A DNA stretch of 40,965 bases from Methylovulum sp. (GCA_028712695.1 JAQTQZ010000030.1:1-40965), one strand, 5' to 3'; shown: positions 16,736-26,250, counted from the first letter of the stretch. The notes: generated from the sequence alone by a model not told the origin. Numbers and translations are program-made.

Positions 16736-17674
16736 ATGGACAATACTTTAATTACTGTTGACGTCCTTTGTCTAGGCCATGCCAGTTATGATTTGGTGTT
16801 TTCACTGGCACATCATCCACAGGCAGATGAAAAAACAATTGCCGACGGGCTGTTAGGTTGCGGCGGCGGGCCGGCGGCCAATGCGGCAGTGACTGTTGCT
16901 AGATTGGGGCATACCGCCGCTTTTTCTGGTTACCTAGGTAACGACCTTTACGGCGATAACCATCTTAAAGAATTACAGGCTGAAGGCGTTGGCACGCAGT
17001 TAGTCATCCGTGGCGATTCGCCGACACCTTTATCGGTTGTTCTGGTAAAACCCGATGGGCAACGGGCGCTGATTAATTACAAAGGTGCAACTAAAGCGTT
17101 ACCGGCGGACAGTGTCGATTTTTCTGGCATGATGCCCAAAGTCGTTTTGTTCGATGGCCATGAACCGCATCTTTCGTTGCGCTTTTTAGCGCAGGGCCGT
17201 GGCAAAGTGACCAGCGTGCTTGATGCGGGTTCTTTGCATGATGGTACGTTGGCATTGATGGGCAAAATCGATTATTTGGTGTGTTCGGAAAAATTCGCTT
17301 TGCAGTATGCCGGTGATGAACATAAGGCTTTGTCCCGACTGGCTGCATTGGCTCCGGTTGTGGTGATTACCTTGGGTGAGCGGGGGCTGGTTTGGCGGCG
17401 CGGGATGGAGAGCGGAAGTTTAGTGGCACCGCCGATTGTCGCTATCGATAGCACCGGTGCCGGGGATGCTTTTCATGGTGCATTTGCGGCTGCTTTGTCC
17501 CTTGCGATGGCATGGCCGGAGGTGTTGTATTATGCCAGTGTTGCAGGGGCTTTTTGTTGTACGCAAAAGGGTGCGCGGCTTGGATTGCCTAGCCGTGATC
17601 AGCATCAGACCTTGTTAAGGCAATGGCAATCGAGCGCTGACTGGGCGCGACGTGTTGAAAATCATCATGGCTAG
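16736..17674 (+). CDS. PfkB-family carbohydrate (ribokinase-like) kinase
   Basis: The 312-residue protein has the ribokinase fold: an N-terminal glycine-rich GCGGGPAANAAVTVARLG, and the C-terminal PfkB signature DSTGAGDAFHGAFAAAL, in which Asp244 is the catalytic base and GAGD forms the anion hole. It should phosphorylate a sugar or nucleoside with ATP in the cytosol. The substrate cannot be deduced from context, since neither transporter nor aldolase genes are adjacent. It begins 27 bases after plsY and could be read with it. Confidence 0.9.
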   Translation: MDNTLITVDVLCLGHASYDLVFSLAHHPQADEKTIADGLLGCGGGPAANAAVTVARLGHTAAFSGYLGNDLYGDNHLKELQAEGVGTQLVIRGDSPTPLSVVLVKPDGQRALINYKGATKALPADSVDFSGMMPKVVLFDGHEPHLSLRFLAQGRGKVTSVLDAGSLHDGTLALMGKIDYLVCSEKFALQYAGDEHKALSRLAALAPVVVITLGERGLVWRRGMESGSLVAPPIVAIDSTGAGDAFHGAFAAALSLAMAWPEVLYYASVAGAFCCTQKGARLGLPSRDQHQTLLRQWQSSADWARRVENHHG

Positions 17675-17687
17675 AGAAAACACCGTA

Positions 17688-17708
17688 AAGCCATGTCAAT
17701 GTTGGCTT
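17688..17708 (+). terminator. Weak hairpin after the PfkB-family gene
   Basis: AAGCCA and TGGCTT form a perfect 6-bp stem around a 9-base loop, 14 bases after the stop. The T-rich run (TTTTCTTTC) begins about ten bases further on, so termination here is only possible. Confidence 0.25.
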
Positions 17709-17810
17709 GTAAGGCTGCTTTTCTTTCGTTTATTGCGTTGCTTCAAAGAAGCTGGCGACCAATAGCAATAGTCCGTTTAAATATGCTTTCACCTGGTGTA
17801 TCGTGTTTTT

Positions 17811-17853
17811 TATGATCCACATCACATTTTTTCTATAGCTTTCAGCTTATGTT
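17811..17853 (+). promoter_or_regulatory. CRP/FNR-like site and -10 element before the 60-residue ORF
   Basis: TATGATCCACATCACA (17811-17826) matches the CRP consensus half-sites TGTGA-N6-TCACA at 9 of 10 positions. Its core TGAT-N4-ATCA also fits the FNR/ANR half-sites. A -10-like TATGTT lies at 17848-17853, predicting a start near 17860. That puts the centre of the site at about -41.5, the class II activator position. The predicted leader is about 94 bases long. Confidence 0.5.
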
Positions 17854-17953
17854 CAGCAGATAACGGCTAACCTTACATTCAGATCATTTCTTCTTTGGGA
17901 GAAACTCCGAGTGTTGTTGTCTGAATTACTTATGAAAAATGGAAGGTAAGCAA

Positions 17954-18136
17954 ATGATTAGTAAAAATATCGATACACCTGACAGTAATATTATTGAGTC
18001 TATGAACCAGGCTTTTGATAATGGCAGTTTCTATGGTTTGGAGTATGTGCTTGACGAATGGGTGGAAAAAACGCCGGTGCCATCTGCCAACCAAAATACG
18101 GTAGATTGGTTTGGTTTCCGTGATTTTGCCAGTTAA
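17954..18136 (+). CDS. Small protein of 60 residues, function unknown
   Basis: The ATG at 17954 has a strong GGAAGG ribosome-binding site 7 bases upstream. That decides it against an in-frame ATG at 17939. The product is acidic and soluble, with no signal peptide or membrane helix and no cysteine. It contains [20 protein letters not shown] and a Trp/Phe-rich end ([11 protein letters not shown]). I do not recognise the family. Its stop overlaps the tsaD stop tail to tail by 4 bases. The well-placed promoter and ribosome-binding site argue that it is a real gene. Confidence 0.65.
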   Translation: MISKNIDTPDSNIIESMNQAFDNGSFYGLEYVLDEWVEKTPVPSANQNTVDWFGFRDFAS

Positions 18137-19170
18137 GTTTTAGCTGAGTTTGAAATAATACCGCAATCTGATAATTCTGCTATCGGCCAGCGTGGCCGGG
18201 CGAAGATGGTCAGGTCTTGGTGCTGTCCGGCTAATAAGCGTTGGCATCCTGCGTAAGCAATCATCGCACCGTTATCGGTACAAAACTGTGGGCGCGGAAA
18301 ATAGACTTGACTCTGTTCTTTGGCGGCCATTTCGGTTAAGGCTTGCCGGATTTGTTTGTTTGCGCTGACACCGCCCGCAACGACTAATCTTGTCAGACCT
18401 GTTTGTTGTAGGGCGCGTTTACATTTAATGGAGAGTGTTTCAGACACGGCAATTTGAAAGGCGGCGGCAATATCCGCTTTGTCCTGTCCGGTTTTTTCAG
18501 ACGCATTGAACGTGTTTAGAGTGAACGTTTTTAAGCCGCTAAAGCTGAAATCCAGACCAGGGCGATCGGTCATTGGGCGTGGGAATGTAAAATGCGGTTT
18601 GCCTTGTTCGGCAAGTGCCGACAGTTTAGGGCCTCCAGGATAGCCCAAACCCAGCAGTTTTGCTGTTTTATCAAAAGCTTCGCCGACGGCATCATCGAGG
18701 GATTCGCCTAGCAGCTGATAATTGCCAATGCCTTCTACTCTTATCAATAAGGTATGTCCACCTGAAATCAATAAGGCGACAAAAGGGAATTCCGGTGGAT
18801 TTTCTTCCAGCATGGGTGCGAGCAAATGCCCTTCCATGTGATGGACGGCAACTGCAGGGATCTGCCAAGCCCACGCCAAACTTCTGGCAGTCGCTGCGCC
18901 GACCAGTAATGCGCCCATTAGCCCAGGGCCTGCTGTATAGGCTATGCCCTTGATGTCACTGCTGCACAAATGGCTTTCTTGCAAAACTTGTTTGATGAGC
19001 GGCGCTAATTTACGGATATGGTCGCGTGACGCGAGTTCTGGAACGACGCCGCCATATTCGCTGTGCATGTCGACTTGGCTATATAAAAAATGGTTTATTA
19101 GGCCTTGTTTGGCATGGTAAATGGCAACGCCAGTTTCATCGCAGGAGGTTTCTATGCCTAAAACGTACAT
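18133..19170 (-). CDS. tsaD: tRNA threonylcarbamoyladenosine synthase subunit TsaD
   Basis: TsaD (345 residues) transfers the threonylcarbamoyl group to A37 of ANN-decoding tRNAs, working with TsaB, TsaE and TsaC. The ASKHA-fold signature is complete: the N-terminal [14 protein letters not shown], the metal ligands His111 and His115 in [11 protein letters not shown], and [13 protein letters not shown] plus [12 protein letters not shown] at the C-terminus. It is divergent from rpsU, a widely conserved arrangement in gammaproteobacteria. Confidence 0.97.
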   Translation of the reverse strand: MYVLGIETSCDETGVAIYHAKQGLINHFLYSQVDMHSEYGGVVPELASRDHIRKLAPLIKQVLQESHLCSSDIKGIAYTAGPGLMGALLVGAATARSLAWAWQIPAVAVHHMEGHLLAPMLEENPPEFPFVALLISGGHTLLIRVEGIGNYQLLGESLDDAVGEAFDKTAKLLGLGYPGGPKLSALAEQGKPHFTFPRPMTDRPGLDFSFSGLKTFTLNTFNASEKTGQDKADIAAAFQIAVSETLSIKCKRALQQTGLTRLVVAGGVSANKQIRQALTEMAAKEQSQVYFPRPQFCTDNGAMIAYAGCQRLLAGQHQDLTIFARPRWPIAELSDCGIISNSAKT

Positions 19171-19177
19171 TGAGTTT

Positions 19178-19205
19178 TTGAAAATTAGTAAAGTAAAGGT
19201 ATAAT
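19178..19205 (+). promoter_or_regulatory. Sigma-70 promoter of the rpsU-dnaG-rpoD operon
   Basis: TTGAAA (19178-19183, 5 of 6 to consensus) is followed after 16 bases by a perfect TATAAT (19200-19205). Transcription should start near 19212, about 60 bases before rpsU. It overlaps the first codons of divergent tsaD only at its upstream edge. No LexA box was recognised here, unlike the E. coli operon. Confidence 0.7.
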
Positions 19206-19220
19206 TCAGGGTTTTTTAAA

Positions 19221-19246
19221 CTCAGTACATCACTGAGCCCTTTTTT
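19221..19246 (+). terminator. Terminator-like hairpin in the rpsU leader
   Basis: CTCAGT-ACATC-ACTGAG is a perfect 6-bp stem with a 5-base loop, followed by CCC and six T residues. It lies just 9 bases after the predicted start site and 28 bases before the rpsU ATG. It could be an attenuator controlling the operon or a 5' stabilising hairpin. No competing antiterminator stem is obvious in so short a leader. Confidence 0.5.
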
Positions 19247-19274
19247 AAATATTAACATAGTTGGATCAATCATA

Positions 19275-19508
19275 ATGCCGTCAGTAAAAATTAAAGAAAA
19301 CGAACCTTTTGATATTGCAATTCGCCGTTTTAAACGTGCCTGTGAAAAAGCAGGTGTATTAGCAGAAGTTCGTCGTCGCGAATTCTACGAAAAACCAACG
19401 TCTGAGCGTAAACGTAAAGGTGCTGCGGCAGTTAAGCGTCATTTGAAAAAGTTGGCTAGAGAGCGTTACGCGTTGAAGAATTTACGTCGTGGTCGTCCAG
19501 CAATTTAA
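19275..19508 (+). CDS. rpsU: Small ribosomal subunit protein bS21
   Basis: A 77-residue very basic protein with the S21 signature [20 protein letters not shown] and [18 protein letters not shown]21 sits near the anti-Shine-Dalgarno region of 16S rRNA and helps initiation. It is about six residues longer at the C-terminus than the E. coli protein (ending RRGRPAI). It leads rpsU-yqeY-dnaG-rpoD, which links translation, replication priming and transcription. Confidence 0.97.
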   Translation: MPSVKIKENEPFDIAIRRFKRACEKAGVLAEVRRREFYEKPTSERKRKGAAAVKRHLKKLARERYALKNLRRGRPAI

Positions 19509-19510
19509 TC

Positions 19511-19963
19511 ATGAGTGACTTACTGACAGCGGTTATCAAGGATGATATGAAGGCCGCGATGAAAAGCGGCAATAAGGCAAGGTTAGGCGTTATTCGTTTA
19601 ATTTTAGCGGCTATCAAACAGGTTGAAGTTGATGAGCGGATTGTGCTTGATAATGATTGTGTTATTCAAGTGCTTGATAAGATGCTTAAGCAGCGTCGTG
19701 AGTCCATCAAACAATTTGCCGATGCTGGGCGCGATGATTTAGTGGCAATAGAAGAGGCTGAAGTTTTAGTTATTCAGGATTTTATGCCGCAAGCACTCAC
19801 TGAGGCGGAAATGGATATAATGGTTAGTGAAGCTGTCGCAGAATCAGGCGCAGAGACAATTAAGGATATGGGCAAGGTCATGGGCTTGCTAAAAGCAAAA
19901 ATGCAGGGCCGGGCTGATATGTCGATTGTAAGCCTTAAAATTAAGGCGGTACTGGCTGGGTAA
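19511..19963 (+). CDS. YqeY/GatB-domain protein
   Basis: A 150-residue helical protein resembling the C-terminal tRNA-binding tail domain of the amidotransferase subunit GatB. It shows LGVIRLILAAIKQVEVDER, LDKMLKQRRESIKQF, VIQDFMPQALTEAEM and DMGKVMGLLKAKMQGRADMS, all typical of YqeY. Its cellular role is not firmly established. It begins 2 bases after rpsU, and the order rpsU-yqeY-dnaG is found in several gammaproteobacterial groups such as pseudomonads. Confidence 0.93.
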   Translation: MSDLLTAVIKDDMKAAMKSGNKARLGVIRLILAAIKQVEVDERIVLDNDCVIQVLDKMLKQRRESIKQFADAGRDDLVAIEEAEVLVIQDFMPQALTEAEMDIMVSEAVAESGAETIKDMGKVMGLLKAKMQGRADMSIVSLKIKAVLAG

Positions 19964-19986
19964 ACGTATTCTTATCCGGGTGGAAA

Positions 19987-21711
19987 ATGTCCGGCGGTAG
20001 AATTCCTCGCGAGTTTATTGATGAGCTCTTGGTGCGGGTTGATATAGTCGACCTGATTGATTCGCACGTCCCATTGAAAAAAACGGGTGGCAATTATGTG
20101 GCCCGTTGTCCTTTCCATACCGAAAAAACCCCTAGTTTTTCTGTTAACCGCAATAAGCAATTTTTTCATTGCTTCGGTTGTGGTGCCAGCGGCAACGCCA
20201 TTAGTTTTTTGATGGATTTCAATCACCTTGATTTTGTCGAGGCTGTTGAAGATTTGGCCAGTTTTGCAGGTCTTGATGTTCCAAGGGAATCGCCTACTTA
20301 TCAGGTAGGGCAAAACAAGACTGATTTAAACAGCCTTTATCTGGTAATGGAGCGGGTGGCTGCTTTTTATGTCGAGCAATTACGGACTAGCGAGCAAGGA
20401 AAAAAAGCGGTTGCTTATTTAACAAAACGGGGTATTACAAGTAAGGTCGCCGGCGATTTTATGTTGGGCTATGCGCCTGATGAATGGCGCGGCTTGCTAG
20501 GTCGATTTAAGCAAGACTTGTTAAACGATACGGGTATGTTGATTAGTAAGGAAGACGGTTCTGGTTACGATCGTTTTCGTGGGCGAATCATGTTTCCTAT
20601 TCGAGATAAGCGTGGGCGTATCGTTGGGTTTGGTGGGCGTGTGCTTGATGACGCGTTGCCAAAATACTTGAATTCGCCGGAAACGCCCTTATTTCATAAA
20701 GGCCGTGAAGTCTATGGCTTGTACGAGTTATTGAAAAAAAACTCGAAGCCGCAAAGGATTTTGTTGGTTGAAGGTTATATGGATGTTATCGCTTTGGCCC
20801 AGTTTGGTGTTGATTATGCGGTTGCGGCGTTAGGGACAGCAACATCGCAAGTCCATCTTGACTTGTTGTTTAGATTTTCATCGGAACTGGTGTTTTGTTT
20901 TGATGGGGATGCTGCAGGCAGGGACGCTGCGTGGCGAGCCATAGCGGCAGTTTTTCCATCCTTAAAAGGCGGGCGGAAAATCCGTATTATGTTGTTGCCA
21001 AAAAATCATGATCCTGACTCATTGGTGCGCGAGGAAGGGCTTGATAAGTTCACGGAGCGTGTGGGAATGGCCCAGGCTTTGTCAGATTATTTTTTTGAGC
21101 ATTTCTCTCAAGACTTGAAATTGTCGGAAATGGAAGGGCGTTCAAAATTAAGGGATGAGGCCGAGACGTATTTGAAGCAATTACCTATTGGTGCATTTAG
21201 GGAGATGATGTTTGAAAAGCTAGCTAGTTTGGCTAAACAGCACATTTTGGATAATGAAACTATACTGGCTTATAAGAAACAGGAAAAAAAGCATCGACAA
21301 AAAACCGGGCGACCTTCATTGCCGAGCTTTGTGGTGGCTTTGTTGCTACAGAATCCTAGGTTAATTGAAATAGTTGAGCAAAAAGAGATTGATTGGGATC
21401 AATTAGCGTTTGAAGGGGTCGAAAAATTTAAAAATATCTTGCAGATGATTGCTGATAAAAAGCCGGCCAATTATGGGATGTTGATAGAGTCTTATCGTGG
21501 CCATGCTGACGAAGCGCTGGTAAAAAAACTGGCTTCATTGGATTTATTGATTCCAAATGACGGGATAGAAGCGGAATTCTGCGATGCATTGGATGGATTG
21601 TTGAGGCAGGCTAGGTCGGCTGGTTTGGAAAAATTGCTGATCAAAGAAAAGACAAGGGGGTTGGAGATGCACGAGAAGGAAATGTTGCGAAAGATGCTAA
21701 CAAATAAATAA
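19987..21711 (+). CDS. dnaG: DNA primase
   Basis: DnaG (574 residues) makes the RNA primers for replication forks. The N-terminal CHC2 zinc-binding domain has Cys41, His44, Cys62 and Cys65. The catalytic core contains the RNAP-basic motif region (RFRGRIMFPIRDKRGRIVGF) and the TOPRIM acidic motif LLVEGYMDVIAL, followed by CFDGDAAGRDAA. A C-terminal helicase-binding domain follows, divergent as usual. The start has a GGTGGA ribosome-binding site. There are 34 bases between its stop and the first in-frame start codon of rpoD. Confidence 0.97.
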   Translation: MSGGRIPREFIDELLVRVDIVDLIDSHVPLKKTGGNYVARCPFHTEKTPSFSVNRNKQFFHCFGCGASGNAISFLMDFNHLDFVEAVEDLASFAGLDVPRESPTYQVGQNKTDLNSLYLVMERVAAFYVEQLRTSEQGKKAVAYLTKRGITSKVAGDFMLGYAPDEWRGLLGRFKQDLLNDTGMLISKEDGSGYDRFRGRIMFPIRDKRGRIVGFGGRVLDDALPKYLNSPETPLFHKGREVYGLYELLKKNSKPQRILLVEGYMDVIALAQFGVDYAVAALGTATSQVHLDLLFRFSSELVFCFDGDAAGRDAAWRAIAAVFPSLKGGRKIRIMLLPKNHDPDSLVREEGLDKFTERVGMAQALSDYFFEHFSQDLKLSEMEGRSKLRDEAETYLKQLPIGAFREMMFEKLASLAKQHILDNETILAYKKQEKKHRQKTGRPSLPSFVVALLLQNPRLIEIVEQKEIDWDQLAFEGVEKFKNILQMIADKKPANYGMLIESYRGHADEALVKKLASLDLLIPNDGIEAEFCDALDGLLRQARSAGLEKLLIKEKTRGLEMHEKEMLRKMLTNK

Positions 21712-21734
21712 ATTTCTGCTAAACAATAAAAAGT

Positions 21735-21745
21735 TATAGTATAAT
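21735..21745 (+). promoter_or_regulatory. Possible internal promoter before rpoD
   Basis: Two adjoining -10-like hexamers, TATAGT (21735-21740) and TATAAT (21740-21745), lie about 50 bases before the rpoD start. No good -35 is present at the proper distance. E. coli rpoD also has an internal promoter, but here the evidence is only the -10 motif. Confidence 0.3.
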
Positions 21746-21793
21746 TTGCGGTTCAGCGAAGTCGTGCTGAGCCGAGTATTCAGTGAGAACATG

Positions 21794-23605
21794 ATGAATC
21801 AAGAACAACAGCAATACCAGCTTAAACAATTAATAGCTAAAGGTAAAATTCAGGGGTATCTGACCTATGCTGAGGTGAATGATCATTTGCCAGGTGACAT
21901 TGTTGATCCTGAACAAATCGAAGATTTTATTGGCTTGATCAATGACATGGGGATTCAGGTACATGAAGTTGCGCCTGATGAAGATTCCCTGATTACCGAT
22001 TCGGCTACAGTCACTACAGATGACGAAGATGCTGAAGAAGTCGCTGCTTTGGCATCGGTTGATAGTGAGTTTGGTAGGACGACGGATCCGGTGCGTATGT
22101 ATATGCGCGAGATGGGTTCAGTCGAACTGTTAACACGTGCTGATGAATTAAAAATTGCCAAACGTATCGAAGAGGGCCAACAACAGTTAGTTAAGGCTAT
22201 ATCCCGCTCTTGCGTTGTTGTTGAAGATTTTTTGCAGTCATTTGAAAGCATTTCCGGTGAAGAAGGGAGTGTTCGCCTGACTGACTTGATTTCTGGTTTT
22301 GTTGATTTAAGCGAGCCGGAGGACTTTACTAACCCTCAGATTGGTAGTGAGGTTATTGTCGAAGAAGCGGCGGTTGAAGAGGAATTGAAAGGAATCAATT
22401 ATGAAGAAGTTCATGAAAAAGTCGATGCGCTTGGGAAACAGTTGAAGATAGCTTCGGCGGCTATTAAAAAGCATGGCTATACCAGCGATAAAACAGAGCA
22501 AGCTTTTGAAGCATTGGCTGATCTTTTTATGGAGTTTAAATGGACGCCTCAATACTTGAAGAAGTTGACTGCGATCATTCCTAATGGCGTTGCCTCGGTT
22601 CGTGAACAAGAAAGGGTGGTTCTGGAGGTTTTTGTTAAACATGCTGCAATGCCGCGTAAGGATTTTATTGCCTCTTTTACCGATCATGAGTCTGACCCGG
22701 CGTGGTTAGAGCAGTTTTTGGAGGCTGGCAATAATTATTCGGAAAGTTTAAAGCCGTACGAAAAGGAATTAAAAAAAGCACAAAAAATATTAGCGGATAT
22801 TGAATCCGAATATGGTTTGACAATTAACGGATTAAAAGACATTAATCGGCGCATGTCCATTGGTGAAGCAAAGGCAAGACGTGCGAAGAAAGAAATGATC
22901 GAGGCTAACTTACGCTTAGTTATTTCGATTGCAAAAAAATACACTAACCGTGGCCTGCAGTTTCTGGACTTGATTCAGGAAGGTAATATTGGTTTAATGA
23001 AAGCAGTCGATAAGTTCGAATATCGTCGTGGCTATAAGTTTTCCACTTACGCAACTTGGTGGATTAGGCAAGCAATTACCCGCTCTATCGCAGACCAAGC
23101 TAGGACTATACGTATTCCGGTGCATATGATTGAGACGATCAATAAACTGAATCGTATTTCCAGGCAGATTTTGCAGGAAATGGGGCGTGAAGCGACTCCT
23201 GAAGAGCTGGCCGAACGCATGGAAATGCCGGAAGACAAAGTCCGTAAGGTATTGAAAATAGCCAAAGAGCCTATTTCTATGGAAACCCCGATAGGTGATG
23301 ATGAAGACTCTCATTTGGGGGATTTTATTGAAGATGGTAAAGTATTGTCGCCTGTAGAAGCGGCTACAATAGCCGGTTTGCGTGAATCAACCCAGCATGT
23401 GCTGGCTGGATTGACGGCTAGGGAAGCTAAAGTTTTACGGATGCGTTTTGGCATTAATATGAACACCGACCATACGCTAGAAGAGGTGGGCAAACAGTTT
23501 GATGTTACCCGTGAAAGAATTCGCCAGATTGAAGCGAAAGCGTTACGAAAATTAAGGCATCCATCTAGATCAGAGCAATTAAGATGCTTTTTGGATGGCG
23601 AATAA
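21794..23605 (+). CDS. rpoD: RNA polymerase primary sigma factor (sigma-70)
   Basis: RpoD (603 residues from 21794) directs RNA polymerase to housekeeping promoters. It has region 1.1 at the N-terminus, region 1.2 ([18 protein letters not shown]), a roughly 240-residue non-conserved insert as in other proteobacterial primary sigmas, and region 2 ([38 protein letters not shown]). Region 3 follows, then region 4 with the -35-reading helix [19 protein letters not shown] chose the second ATG of the ATGATG pair because a GTGAG ribosome-binding site is better spaced and homologues start MNQEQQQ. An upstream in-frame TTG at 21746 is unlikely. Confidence 0.97.
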   Translation: MNQEQQQYQLKQLIAKGKIQGYLTYAEVNDHLPGDIVDPEQIEDFIGLINDMGIQVHEVAPDEDSLITDSATVTTDDEDAEEVAALASVDSEFGRTTDPVRMYMREMGSVELLTRADELKIAKRIEEGQQQLVKAISRSCVVVEDFLQSFESISGEEGSVRLTDLISGFVDLSEPEDFTNPQIGSEVIVEEAAVEEELKGINYEEVHEKVDALGKQLKIASAAIKKHGYTSDKTEQAFEALADLFMEFKWTPQYLKKLTAIIPNGVASVREQERVVLEVFVKHAAMPRKDFIASFTDHESDPAWLEQFLEAGNNYSESLKPYEKELKKAQKILADIESEYGLTINGLKDINRRMSIGEAKARRAKKEMIEANLRLVISIAKKYTNRGLQFLDLIQEGNIGLMKAVDKFEYRRGYKFSTYATWWIRQAITRSIADQARTIRIPVHMIETINKLNRISRQILQEMGREATPEELAERMEMPEDKVRKVLKIAKEPISMETPIGDDEDSHLGDFIEDGKVLSPVEAATIAGLRESTQHVLAGLTAREAKVLRMRFGINMNTDHTLEEVGKQFDVTRERIRQIEAKALRKLRHPSRSEQLRCFLDGE

Positions 23606-23613
23606 AGCAGTAA

Positions 23614-23690
23614 GGGCCCTTAGCTCAGTTGGTTAGAGCGTCCGACTCATAATCGGCAGGTCGTAGGTTCAAGTCCTACAGGGCCCACCA
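23614..23690 (+). tRNA. ileX: tRNA-Ile2 (CAT anticodon, lysidine type)
   Basis: A 77-base cloverleaf with encoded CCA. The acceptor stem GGGCCCT/AGGGCCC, D-arm GCTC/GAGC, anticodon loop CTCATAA (anticodon CAT) and T-arm GTAGG-TTCAAGT-CCTAC are all clear. A CAT anticodon could mean Met. The GGGCCCTTAGCTCAGT start, the GACTCATAATCG anticodon arm and the position right after rpoD closely match E. coli ileX. I therefore call it the isoleucine tRNA whose C34 is changed to lysidine by TilS to read AUA. The base at 27 (T) does not pair with 43 (C), leaving a 4-bp anticodon stem. Confidence 0.88.
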
Positions 23691-23703
23691 TTATTAAAAA
23701 TAG

Positions 23704-23726
23704 AAGGCTGCATAATGCAGCCTTTT
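23704..23726 (+). terminator. Rho-independent terminator after tRNA-Ile2
   Basis: AAGGCTGCA and TGCAGCCTT form a perfect 9-bp, GC-rich stem with a TAA loop, followed by TTTTGT. It is 13 bases after the tRNA and probably ends the rpsU-rpoD-tRNA unit. It also means metK needs its own promoter in the next 35 bases or readthrough. Confidence 0.8.
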
Positions 23727-23761
23727 GTCTATCTGGATTTTATATTTACTAGGTTAGCGGC

Positions 23762-24922
23762 ATGAGCAACAATTTCATTTTGACATCAGATTTGGTGTCT
23801 TCGGTGCATCCTGATAAAGTCGCCGATCAAATTTCTGATGCAGTACTTGATGCTTTATTGGCACAAGATCCAAGATCACGCGTTGCTTGTGAAACCTTGG
23901 TAAAAACCGGTATGGTTATTCTGGCGGGTGAAATCACTACGGATGCGTGGGTTGATATGGAAGCATTGGTCAGAAAAGTGGTGTGTGAGATTGGTTATGA
24001 TCATGGCGACATAGGCTTTGATGGGCAAAGTTGCGCGGTATTAAATGCTATTGGTAAACAGTCGGCAGATATTGCAATGGGTGTTGATGAAGCCGAGAAC
24101 CATGAGCAGGGCGCAGGCGATCAAGGCTTAATGTTTGGCTATGCCAGCAACGAAACCGACGTGTACATGCCCGCTCCTATTACGTACTCACATTTGCTGG
24201 TTAAACGCCAAGCGGAAGTTCGTAAGAATAAGACATTACCTTGGCTGCGTCCCGATGCAAAAAGCCAGATTACGTTCCGTTATGAAAACAACAAACCCGT
24301 AGCGATTGATGCGGTTGTGCTATCCACTCAGCATTCGCCTGAAATCGGTGCCAAAGCCCTGCACGAAGCAGTGATGGATGAAATTATCCTGCCTGTTTTG
24401 CCTAAAGAGTGGCTACACAAAGAAACCAAATATTTTATTAACCCAACCGGACAGTTCATTATCGGTGGCCCCGTTGGTGACTGTGGTTTAACCGGGCGTA
24501 AAATTATTGTTGACACTTACGGCGGTATGGCCAGGCATGGCGGGGGTGCTTTTTCTGGCAAAGATCCTTCAAAAGTTGACCGCTCAGCAGCTTATATGGC
24601 GCGTTATGTGGCAAAAAACATTGTTGCGGCAGGTTTGGCGGAACGTTGTGAAATTCAGGTTTCTTATGCTATTGGTATTGCGGAGCCCACTTCTATCAGT
24701 GTTGAGACCTTTGGCACTAGCAAACTGAGTGAAGACCGTTTAGTACAAATTGTTCGCGACCATTTTGACTTAAGGCCCAAGGGCTTGATAACCCAGCTTG
24801 ATTTATTAAAACCAATTTATCAGGCAACGGCATCTTATGGTCATTTCGGGCGTACCGAAGACTCTTTTAGCTGGGAAAAAACCGACAAAGTGGATGCGCT
24901 GAAAGAAGCCGCTGGCCTTTAA
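23762..24922 (+). CDS. metK: S-adenosylmethionine synthetase
   Basis: MetK (386 residues) makes S-adenosylmethionine from methionine and ATP in the cytosol. Conserved motifs are [65 protein letters not shown] and [19 protein letters not shown]. The N-terminal stretch that normally reads FTSESVSEG-HPDK is changed to [13 protein letters not shown]: the usual metal-ligand Glu is Asp, and the EG pair before HPDK is lost. This is unusual, but all other active-site motifs are intact, so it should be active. It is 20 bases upstream of ahcY. Confidence 0.96.
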   Translation: MSNNFILTSDLVSSVHPDKVADQISDAVLDALLAQDPRSRVACETLVKTGMVILAGEITTDAWVDMEALVRKVVCEIGYDHGDIGFDGQSCAVLNAIGKQSADIAMGVDEAENHEQGAGDQGLMFGYASNETDVYMPAPITYSHLLVKRQAEVRKNKTLPWLRPDAKSQITFRYENNKPVAIDAVVLSTQHSPEIGAKALHEAVMDEIILPVLPKEWLHKETKYFINPTGQFIIGGPVGDCGLTGRKIIVDTYGGMARHGGGAFSGKDPSKVDRSAAYMARYVAKNIVAAGLAERCEIQVSYAIGIAEPTSISVETFGTSKLSEDRLVQIVRDHFDLRPKGLITQLDLLKPIYQATASYGHFGRTEDSFSWEKTDKVDALKEAAGL

Positions 24923-24942
24923 TTCTAACCACAGGACATATC

Positions 24943-26235
24943 ATGAGCTTTCAAGATTATAAAATTGCCGATTTAGCATTAGCGGGTTGGGGACGGAAAG
25001 AAATTAATATCGCCGAAACCGAAATGCCAGGCTTGATGGCCTTGCGTAAAGAATATGGCGCAGAACAACCGCTAAAAGGCGCACGTATTGCTGGTTGCTT
25101 GCACATGACGATTCAAACAGCCGTGTTAATCGAGACATTGACGGCATTAGGGGCTGAAGTACGTTGGTCATCCTGCAATATTTTTTCAACCCAAGACCAT
25201 GCCGCCGCCGCAATTGCAGCAGCAAATATTCCGGTGTTTGCCTGGAAAGGCGAAACTGAAGAAGAAGCAGAATGGTGTATTGAGCAAACAATTATAGGGA
25301 CTGACGGCTGGCGTCCTAATATGATTTTGGATGACGGCGGTGACCTCACCAATATGATGCACGACAAATTTCCTGAATTGATGGCGGATGTCAAAGGTTT
25401 ATCAGAAGAAACCACCACAGGTGTTTTGCGTTTGTATGAACGGGTTGTAAAAAATACATTAAAAGTGCCTGCGTTCAATGTCAACGATTCCGTCACTAAA
25501 TCAAAATTCGATAATCTGTACGGTTGCCGCGAATCGCTTGTTGACGGTATCAAACGTGCGACCGATGTCATGATCGCCGGTAAAATAGCCGTCGTTTGTG
25601 GCTACGGCGATGTCGGTAAAGGTTGCGCGCAATCCCTGCGCGGCTTAGGTGCTACCGTATGGATCACCGAAATTGATCCTATTTGTGCCTTACAAGCGGC
25701 CATGGAAGGTTACCGTGTTGTAACGATGGAAGATGCCGCACCGATTGCCAATATTTTTGTCACTGCGACGGGTAACTATCACATCATCCGCCACGAACAC
25801 ATGCTGGCGATGCGTGACCAAGCCATTGTCTGCAATATCGGTCATTTTGATTCTGAAATTGAAATCTCCGCCTTGCGCCAATACCCTTGGGAAAACATAA
25901 AACCCCAAGTTGACCATGTTATCTTCCCCGATGGCAAACGGTTGATTATTTTGGCAGAGGGTCGATTGGTGAATTTGGGTTGCGCGACCGGACATCCTAG
26001 CTTTGTAATGTCAAACTCATTTTGCAACCAAGTATTGGCGCAAATTGAGCTCTGGAAAAATTCAGCCAATTACGAAAATAAAGTCTATATCCTACCTAAG
26101 AAGCTGGACGAAAAAGTTGCCAGATCACATTTGCAACAATTGGGTGTAAAACTGACTACGCTGACCGAAGAGCAAGCTAACTACATTAATGTTCCGGTTG
26201 AAGGGCCTTATAAAGCGGATCATTATCGTTATTGA
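24943..26235 (+). CDS. ahcY: S-adenosylhomocysteine hydrolase
   Basis: AhcY (430 residues) splits S-adenosylhomocysteine to homocysteine and adenosine. It removes the inhibitory product of methyltransferases and feeds homocysteine back to methionine. Visible motifs are [32 protein letters not shown], the Rossmann NAD-binding [19 protein letters not shown] and the C-terminal KADHYRY. Together with metK just upstream and metF just downstream it forms a SAM-recycling block. Confidence 0.97.
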   Translation: MSFQDYKIADLALAGWGRKEINIAETEMPGLMALRKEYGAEQPLKGARIAGCLHMTIQTAVLIETLTALGAEVRWSSCNIFSTQDHAAAAIAAANIPVFAWKGETEEEAEWCIEQTIIGTDGWRPNMILDDGGDLTNMMHDKFPELMADVKGLSEETTTGVLRLYERVVKNTLKVPAFNVNDSVTKSKFDNLYGCRESLVDGIKRATDVMIAGKIAVVCGYGDVGKGCAQSLRGLGATVWITEIDPICALQAAMEGYRVVTMEDAAPIANIFVTATGNYHIIRHEHMLAMRDQAIVCNIGHFDSEIEISALRQYPWENIKPQVDHVIFPDGKRLIILAEGRLVNLGCATGHPSFVMSNSFCNQVLAQIELWKNSANYENKVYILPKKLDEKVARSHLQQLGVKLTTLTEEQANYINVPVEGPYKADHYRY

Positions 26236-26250
26236 TTGGCTGTGAGTTTG

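Noticed and set aside
23691-23761. SAM or SAH riboswitch before metK-ahcY
   Set aside because: The 71 bases between the tRNA and metK contain only the tRNA terminator and the metK start region. The 20-base metK-ahcY gap is too short.
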